Origin: Kazachstania africana CBS 2517
Lineage: Eukaryota > Ascomycota > Saccharomycetes > Saccharomycetales > Saccharomycetaceae
Direction of reading: 5' to 3'
Assembly (NCBI RefSeq): GCF_000304475.1
Contig: NC_018951.1
Span: 62,001 to 126,000 of the forward strand
Length of the DNA stretch: 64,000 bases
Each line of letters starts with the position of its first letter. Positions within the stretch are counted from its first letter, which is position 1. Positions 57,897 through 64,000 of the stretch are shown here, in pieces. The translations under genes and the position numbers were made by a program. The notes beneath the pieces were generated by a model that had not been told where the DNA came from, did not search any database, and saw only the letters and a list, made by a program, of their open reading frames with translations.

Positions 57897-58744
57897 CTTC
57901 TCTTGTTGCACATGGTTTTTGTTTTATTAAATGGACATCATTTCTAAATAAGCTTATATTGTTTTTTATGTCTCGCTCAAGTTTACTATAACAAACTAAA
58001 CATTAAAGAAACCGCAGTTAGTACTAAAACTTTAACAGAATATTTCTTTGAAAAAACATAAGTTAAAATATTATGGTGATCATTGGAATCAATCTCCTCT
58101 CACAATCTTATAGAAAAACGATCTAATTACCATATATATTTGCAACACATATTCAAATCATAACTATTCGTGGAACTTCTTCAATACATAATCCAAGAAA
58201 CAGCTCAAACAAGAAAAGCTACACAAAGTTTACGATTTATAGTATGTCCACTGTCAAAGGTATATAACTCTAGTCTCAGTACACATATGTAGATAGAAAA
58301 TATTGTAACACAGATCATTGAAGATAATAAGAAGACACTAGCAATATTAAGTTCCAAATTACCTAACGGATCGTAAATTTTGCAGATTTTGATATAGGAT
58401 ATCGACAGTTTACTACCATCCCTCAAGGTCAACGCCCTTCTGTGCTGATACAATACAGTCTGGCAGATAGTTGGAGGTTTTTTTACTCTTTGCAAGTAAT
58501 TAACACCTCACGACTGCATTTAAGTACGGCCCATTCAACGTCTACTGCCAAGGTGCATCCTCACGTGCACAATAGACAGAGAAGACTCTGTCTATTCTTG
58601 GTTGAAGCAAAGATTTTACCATTGATTATGTCATGTCAGTCACTTTTCAGTATTAATTTTGAAAAGCAAGGCGTGAAAAAAAGAGGTTCTTGAATATGAG
58701 AGAGCACATCTAAAATATATCAGAATCGTCGAACAGATCAGAAG
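57897..58744. other. VAB2-GIM4 spacer
   Basis: About 850 bases of divergent promoter sequence. A minus-strand open stretch at 58205-58495 encodes one hydrophobic segment but has no early ATG and no recognised homologue; no tRNA or snoRNA is evident. Confidence 0.45.
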
Positions 58745-59175
58745 ATGGATCAAGTTAATAATGGTATGTCATGGAAACACATTGTAAATGATTAACTGGA
58801 GACAAATCCAAATACTAACTAAGAGCTCAAAACCCGTTAAGGATTGAGCTTCTAGTAGCTTTTCAAGTAAAATACAATGAATACAAGCAAATACTAGAGG
58901 ACCTACAGGCAAAGATCATTGAGCTAGGGCATGATAAGGATGAGCATGATATTGTCCTGGATACATTAGAAAAGACAGATCCAGAAAGGAAATGTTACAG
59001 AATGGTTGGTGGTGCATTAGTTGAAAGCGACGTTGCCACAACGAAGCCAATTTTAATCAAAAAGAAACAAAGTTTAGAAGAAGCTATTTCAAATATGAGA
59101 TCAGAATTGGTTAAAATTGCTAATGAATTTGATAAATGGAAAAAAGACAACAAGATACAAGTGATCACTCAATGA
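58745..59175 (+). CDS. GIM4: Prefoldin subunit 2, spliced
   Basis: Beta-type subunit of prefoldin (GimC), which passes nascent actin and tubulin to the CCT chaperonin. Exon 1 is 58745-58763 (six codons plus G). The intron starts GTATGT at 58764 with a perfect TACTAAC branch point at 58813-58819. Exon 2 runs from 58859 (or 58856, see findings) to the TGA at 59173-59175. The product is 111 residues, the S. cerevisiae length, with KYNEYKQILEDLQAKIIELG, RKCYRMVGGALVESDV and EFDKWKKDNKIQV. S. cerevisiae GIM4 (YEL003W) is also spliced near its start. Confidence 0.95.
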
Positions 59176-59256
59176 AAGTACATTTTTGAATAAGATTAAT
59201 ATGTACATATATATTTACCTATTTATCAGTAGCATATGGGGTTATTTGAATTTTTT

Positions 59257-60561
59257 CTAATTAGTTTTCTTTTCAACTTTAACCTTCTTTGTTACAATTG
59301 GCGTTGAGATGAAGAAAAAAGTAAATAAAATAAAAGATAAGATAACACCGTAGATCGATGTTAAATAAACCCATGCGTTGGTGATAGTGAAAGATCTTGG
59401 ATATTCATCATTTGCTAAGTGACGAACAGCCTTAACATCTGATTCTTCGACAAAAGATAGTCCTCTTCTCTTATACGAGGTTAAAAATTTGAACATACCA
59501 TGTTGATTTGGCAATTTGAATTCACCAGTAGTATAGTATTGAGCTGTCTTAGACTTTCTAGATTGTATCAAATTTATACGGTAGTATGGATCAACTTTTT
59601 TCAATTCGAATTGAATATCTTGAGTTTGATATGGTTTCCAATTTTCACCATCCCATTCAGATAAGCCGATCTCATAAACAACATCATCATTTATTTTATA
59701 TTTGACTTCATCGTATGTAACACCATCAACATGTGAGTGTGTGAAGCCAACTGATTTAATTACTGATTTCTCATTGAAAGCCCATTTGATTAATTCAGTG
59801 ATAAAATCTTGATTTATTTTGAAATTCTTGTTAAGAAAAAAGTCATTGCTACCAATCCAAAGGGAACGTGCGTTGTGAAGAGTTTGGAAACCTGCGACCA
59901 AATACCCTTCTGAACCAATTGTCCACGAGGCAGTAGTATCAGATTTACCCTTTGTTAAGGAAGTCTTCGAAGCCTTTAAAATTGGAATAACTTGATCACG
60001 ATCGGCCAAAAGAGCTGCAGAAGATTTGCCAAATTCGAAAGTAGTCTCCCCATTAACAGTGTAAACGTAATCATTTAATAAATTATTAGATGATGTTTTA
60101 GTGTCATCAATTTCTTGTTTTTTGTTAGAATGGAAGTAATCTATCAATTTTTGATCTTTTGGAGATGGATAAATCCCCAATTGATTCAAATATAAACGAA
60201 CAGAATCTGGTGCAGCATTTGGTGCCGTTACTGAGATAATATTACCACCATCTTCAATAAATTTTAATAATCTCTTTGCAGGAGTATATTTATTCAAATG
60301 TTTACCCTTAACAGGTAGGATAATTAAATTATCGTACAATCTGTTTTCGTTTTGGAATAAATCCACAGTAGTATTAGCATTTGACACGTCTAAAGTAGTC
60401 AATTCATATGAACGCTCATTTAACAATTGGAAGAAATTAGAATAATCGTCTACAGAACTTATTCTTTCATCGTAGAGCACTAAAGTTCTGTCACCTGACA
60501 AACTCTTTGACTTGATACAATTGAATAAAGAAAGAAATAGGATTAGATATAGACTAAGCAT
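59257..60561 (-). CDS. WBP1: Wbp1, oligosaccharyltransferase subunit
   Basis: Essential beta subunit of the ER oligosaccharyltransferase (OST48 family). The 434-residue precursor has a signal peptide (about 1-18) and the GIFT-like luminal domain with TLVLYDERISSVDDYS near the mature N-terminus. A membrane span lies at about 395-420 (VYLTSIYGVILSFILFTFFF), and the short cytosolic tail ends KKTN, a dilysine ER-retrieval signal. S. cerevisiae Wbp1 is 430 residues. It is convergent with GIM4, as at YEL003W/YEL002C. Confidence 0.96.
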   Translation of the reverse strand: MLSLYLILFLSLFNCIKSKSLSGDRTLVLYDERISSVDDYSNFFQLLNERSYELTTLDVSNANTTVDLFQNENRLYDNLIILPVKGKHLNKYTPAKRLLKFIEDGGNIISVTAPNAAPDSVRLYLNQLGIYPSPKDQKLIDYFHSNKKQEIDDTKTSSNNLLNDYVYTVNGETTFEFGKSSAALLADRDQVIPILKASKTSLTKGKSDTTASWTIGSEGYLVAGFQTLHNARSLWIGSNDFFLNKNFKINQDFITELIKWAFNEKSVIKSVGFTHSHVDGVTYDEVKYKINDDVVYEIGLSEWDGENWKPYQTQDIQFELKKVDPYYRINLIQSRKSKTAQYYTTGEFKLPNQHGMFKFLTSYKRRGLSFVEESDVKAVRHLANDEYPRSFTITNAWVYLTSIYGVILSFILFTFFFISTPIVTKKVKVEKKTN

Positions 60562-61209
60562 CCTTTTTATACGTTTTGATGTTCTTCTATTGGCTCAATT
60601 ACCCTTCAAAATTTAGGAAAAGAAAATAACAAAAACAACGACAATTAATCAAATCTAGTTGAGTACCAGTAGAATATAAGTATAAATGCCTGTACCAGGA
60701 TTAAAGGTGTATGACCTCAAGTTTAGGTCCATCATAAAGTCAACGTGTTAATTTTCCACAATGTCTAACACGTCAAAAAGTTCATTTGCTAGAAGATCGT
60801 TCCTAACGGAAAGAACATATATTATAGGTGACATGGGCAAAACTTACAAAACATGTAGACGATTACCACCAATAAGTTTGTAATGCTAAATGGAAATGGA
60901 CCATTCCATAGTAGAGCTATACGCCATGAAGTTATTCGACTGTGTCCCCCTTTTAGAGAGCTCGCAGGCGTCAGGAAGAGAGGCTAGCTTCAATACCAGG
61001 GGCTCTTTCACTTGCTCGCCAAGCAGCCTAGAGGCAGGATGCTTGCTGACAGATTACTCATAAAATTATACGTTTATGCACTGCAGGAATCAACATCCTT
61101 CCCATGGAAGGCTTTCCCGGATGGCGTTTTACTATTCTTGAAAATGTAACTGTACTCAATTTTAACCGCTGATAACGTGAAACTCACTAGACAACGACTC
61201 ATAGAGAAT
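60562..61209. other. WBP1 upstream spacer
   Basis: About 650 bases with WBP1 promoter sequence. A 38-codon ORF from ATG at about 60761 is not recognised. G+C-richer sequence at 60940-61060 forms no tRNA. Confidence 0.45.
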
Positions 61210-61482
61210 ATGCTACGCAAGACTTGCTCTAAGCTGGAATTGTCCCCGGAAGAAGTGGATTCATTGAAACAGCATCTCGTGAATGAGAGGAAAGACTACA
61301 CGAAACGCTCTAAACCAATAAGAACTTCAACCGAATTAGAAGGCAATGAAGAAAATATAGCAAGTAATTATACCAATGATCCAAGCCCAATCGACATGTC
61401 TCTTTTGGAAAAGTTTTCAATAACTAACAATAGTACCCCTTCGAGATCATTGAAAAACAACAACTCTTATATATCACCATAA
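61210..61482 (+). CDS. Hypothetical protein, 90 residues
   Basis: The ORF begins at ATG 61210 (MLRKTCSKLELSPEEVDSLK). The same frame stays open upstream to 61150 without an ATG (KLTRQRLIEN), so the true start could be a spliced upstream exon; CACTAG at 61186-61191 after a TGATAAC-like word (61170-61176) would serve as acceptor. The N-terminal part looks helical, the C-terminal part is polar and Ser/Asn-rich. I do not recognise the family. It is convergent with IRR1, only 67 bases away, which makes a real 3' end there plausible. Confidence 0.45.
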   Translation: MLRKTCSKLELSPEEVDSLKQHLVNERKDYTKRSKPIRTSTELEGNEENIASNYTNDPSPIDMSLLEKFSITNNSTPSRSLKNNNSYISP

Positions 61483-61549
61483 ATACTCCATGTTATATCC
61501 TTTTTCTTTTATTGCAAGTTACATAGCTATAAAACGTTAATACATTGCA

Positions 61550-64000
61550 CTATATTTCCGAGTCGTTCTCAATAGGTCCTACCTCCATAGAGGAGAAAAC
61601 CTCACTTGGTGTCTCTTTAACTTCCTGTGATGTTTCTTGAATAGGCTCAAGCCCCTTTGGACCTTGTGTACTGCTTAAGGGTTGCACGTTGCTATCTTGG
61701 CTGGAAATCTGTGAACTATCTTCCATTGGCTCGACAGAGTCCTGAGTGGCCTTACTTATTGGTCGCTCTTCGTTAATATCAATGGTATCAATTGGCTCAG
61801 GTGACTGTTCCAGTTTATCTTGATGAATTGGTTTCTCTTTTTTCTTATTAGCATCATGGTCTTCGAATATTGTATCGTCCACAATCTTTTCGTAAAGATC
61901 GCCCAGTTTGTCCTTATTCAATGACATTCTGTTGACGAAAGCAGCATTTGTAATAATTCCTAACCTTATTAAGCCCTTCAATTTGATTGTATAAAGTAAC
62001 AGTTGCTTTTCGTTGTCTTCGAAGAAATTATCGTTTGATAAATCGTTCAAATTAACATCTTCTTCCGCAAATTTATCCAAGGTAATTGCATCATTTTTAC
62101 TTGCAACCAAACTCTCTAAATAGAGGAAAACTTGCAAAAGTACTTCCACAGATTTGTCATGAAGGTAATAAGGAAACTTTTCAGTCATGGAATCCTTCCA
62201 GGCTACTCCATTTTCTTGAGGTATTTGCAGCTCAAAATACCTCATAGAGACAGCAATGTCAATAACCGATGTGGACAACAACCATTTCAAATGACATAAA
62301 TCAATGAATTTGACATTTGATTCTTTGTCACACAATTCAATTAGTAACTTGTTTAACTGATCCAATATAACTGAGACATATTTTAAAGTATTCTCAAAAC
62401 TTTTTAAGTTATTCTCACTTATTCCGCTATTAGTAGTTGTTGAGAAAATATTCTTCCATTTCTGCAACTGCCATGTAACCAAGATTACCGGTAACTTGAA
62501 ATTCATTATGTTTATTGATTCTGACTTCATCATCTCAAAATTTCTTGAAATTGTAAATATGAATTTCTTCAAAAAGGCAACCAGCAGCTCTGAGCCAAAT
62601 TCAATTGAATATTCCTTGCCCAATAATACTAACTTATTGATATAGAATGAATAGGCAGTGTTGTAATACTTTTCAATAGCATCTTCATCATCATTCATGA
62701 CATTTTCATCCAAAAATTTCTCAAATTGCATCTTCAATAAAGTGATCTGGTTAATCCATAGTTCATCAATATCTTTAAGTTTGAAATTTTTCAAATGGGT
62801 AAGAGTTTGGGTTAGAGTCAATACTTTGATGTCCTCAGTATAATTGTTTTCCACATCAATTCCTGTTTCCATGAAAACTTTCGCAAGAATATGATTAATG
62901 CTGTATATTTCCTTTTCGTGACCAACCTGAATCCAATCATCGTAACTAAAAAGATTAAAAATTTCTAATATGGGAGACAAAACGTCGCTCGATTGTATTG
63001 GTAAATTATTCAATAGCTTACCCAAATATGGTATCACAGACTGACTCACAATTTGGGCCTTGATGGATATTCCTCCATGACATAAACCGTTCAAGACAGT
63101 GACATAAAATATAGTATTATTATCATCTGTTGGTAGTAGCAACGATGTATCAAACACCTCTTCATCGAGTTCCATTGTCTGTTCATTTTCCTTTGAAATC
63201 TGTGACAACATGTTAAATACATTTGTGAATTCATTATCATCTGTCAATAAGAGTGAAATATTTTCTATTTGTGAACCAAAATATGGATATAAAAACTCTG
63301 CAGCCTGGAAAAGAATGTGAATTTTCATTCTAGGGGTGATTTCTTCTTCGTTTTTATCTTGCAAATAGTACAACAACGAATTACTTAAAAAGCGAATGAA
63401 AGTTCCAATTTTGATAATTGACGAAGTTTCAATTTTGGACAAATTTTCGTCGACTTCATTATTTCTAATAAAATCATTACATTGTTCATTGACGACCCTC
63501 GCCAAGAACTTTGCTGCCGATGACAAAAATCTTGAGTTTTTGCTGTGTGATGTTACTTTAATTTCATCATTGGCAAATATTAAACTAGAGATAACCAAGA
63601 TTTCGGCATTATCTAAATATCCCAGCGAGGAAATTTCAACTAAAATATTAACAGCATTCAATCGCACTTCTAAGTCAACATCTTTCAGGGAAATTTCTAA
63701 AATTCTTTGCTTAAACCTTTCAAAAAATTGTCTAATTGCAGAATTATCCGTTGCTGATTCAGTTTTTGACTTCTTGATAACATCAGGCAAGATTTTGAGT
63801 ACCTGTAATCTGACAGTAGACGAAGAATCGCTTAATAACCAACCAAAATATTTCAAGAAGGTGACTTTCATAAAATATTCGGGATCATTATCGATCCAGA
63901 TAGATAAGTGGAGCATTGATTCTGATCTTATCGATTCATCTACATCTTTGAATCTATGAATAAAACAAAGTTTTATTATGTTATCCACGATATTTTCTAT
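61550..64000 (-). CDS. IRR1: Cohesin subunit Scc3/Irr1, C-terminal part (runs off window)
   Basis: HEAT-repeat cohesin subunit (STAG family) that binds Scc1 and DNA. The window holds the last 816 codons; the frame is open through the right edge, so the start lies outside. The STAG signature is near the left of this fragment: RFKDVDESIRSESMLHLSIW and YFMKVTFLKYFGWLLSDSSS. Long helical repeats follow, and an acidic, Ser/Gln-rich tail (EPIDTIDINEERP, SQISSQDS) closes it. S. cerevisiae Irr1 (YIL026C) is about 1150 residues, so roughly 330 residues are missing from view. Confidence 0.93.
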   Translation of the reverse strand: MENIVDNIIKLCFIHRFKDVDESIRSESMLHLSIWIDNDPEYFMKVTFLKYFGWLLSDSSSTVRLQVLKILPDVIKKSKTESATDNSAIRQFFERFKQRILEISLKDVDLEVRLNAVNILVEISSLGYLDNAEILVISSLIFANDEIKVTSHSKNSRFLSSAAKFLARVVNEQCNDFIRNNEVDENLSKIETSSIIKIGTFIRFLSNSLLYYLQDKNEEEITPRMKIHILFQAAEFLYPYFGSQIENISLLLTDDNEFTNVFNMLSQISKENEQTMELDEEVFDTSLLLPTDDNNTIFYVTVLNGLCHGGISIKAQIVSQSVIPYLGKLLNNLPIQSSDVLSPILEIFNLFSYDDWIQVGHEKEIYSINHILAKVFMETGIDVENNYTEDIKVLTLTQTLTHLKNFKLKDIDELWINQITLLKMQFEKFLDENVMNDDEDAIEKYYNTAYSFYINKLVLLGKEYSIEFGSELLVAFLKKFIFTISRNFEMMKSESINIMNFKLPVILVTWQLQKWKNIFSTTTNSGISENNLKSFENTLKYVSVILDQLNKLLIELCDKESNVKFIDLCHLKWLLSTSVIDIAVSMRYFELQIPQENGVAWKDSMTEKFPYYLHDKSVEVLLQVFLYLESLVASKNDAITLDKFAEEDVNLNDLSNDNFFEDNEKQLLLYTIKLKGLIRLGIITNAAFVNRMSLNKDKLGDLYEKIVDDTIFEDHDANKKKEKPIHQDKLEQSPEPIDTIDINEERPISKATQDSVEPMEDSSQISSQDSNVQPLSSTQGPKGLEPIQETSQEVKETPSEVFSSMEVGPIENDSEI

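Noticed and set aside
58205..58495. Minus-strand ORF with one hydrophobic stretch between VAB2 and GIM4
   Set aside because: No ATG in the first 60 codons, no splice signals upstream, no recognised homologue; kept only as a note on the spacer.

Overview
The window is nuclear DNA of a budding yeast of the family Saccharomycetaceae. Genes are compact and mostly intronless, with A+T-rich spacers. The few introns have GTATGT donors and TACTAAC-like branch points. Nearly every gene has a recognisable Saccharomyces cerevisiae counterpart, and long runs keep S. cerevisiae order and orientation: PCM1-SOM1-PRB1-CIN8-NPR2, CUB1-APM1, and YER010C-NTF2-SEC3-TMA20-PAC2-NUG1-YND1. Genes that lie on different S. 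cerevisiae chromosomes are interleaved here: chromosome V with IX on the right, and XV with XIII on the left. Expected members of one ancestral row (for example FAA3, BET1, EPS1, the YEA6/YIA6 carriers) are missing. This fits a post-whole-genome-duplication yeast whose gene losses differ from those of S. cerevisiae (Naumovozyma, Kazachstania, Tetrapisispora or Vanderwaltozyma type). The genus is not settled.

Layout. 0-10 kb: amino-sugar metabolism (PCM1), mitochondrial protease cofactor (SOM1), vacuolar protease B (PRB1), spindle kinesin-5 (CIN8), TORC1 regulator (NPR2) and an 18S rRNA modification enzyme (TSR3). 10-25 kb: an intact VARP-like VPS9 protein (VRL1), SGT2, a possible new small gene, RRN11, a phospholipase B, TAF4, a WSC-type wall sensor (SLG1), CUB1 and APM1. 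25.3-31.1 kb: EST3, whose two reading frames are joined by a conserved +1 frameshift site, an intron-containing tRNA-Trp, two LTR relics facing away from each other, and an accessory island. The island holds one intact and one broken gene for a secreted protein, set among Ty1/copia pol relics. 31-64 kb: URM1, GCN4 with a leader carrying short uORFs, IRC22, PAN1, the YER010C-YND1 block, a 3.5-kb gene-free region upstream of MIT1, CFD1, VAB2, GIM4 (spliced), WBP1, an unknown small ORF, and IRR1/SCC3 running off the right edge.

The most unusual part is the 26-31 kb island. It sits exactly between EST3 and URM1, which are near neighbours in S. cerevisiae, so it was inserted or grew there. Its two paralogous secreted-protein genes have divergent coding regions but share a near-identical 113-bp promoter. 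They are interrupted by and fused to reverse-transcriptase relics. This is the arrangement expected if a killer-type gene had been captured from RNA by a retrotransposon; that origin is inference. All protein identifications come from reading translations against remembered families; no database search was run.
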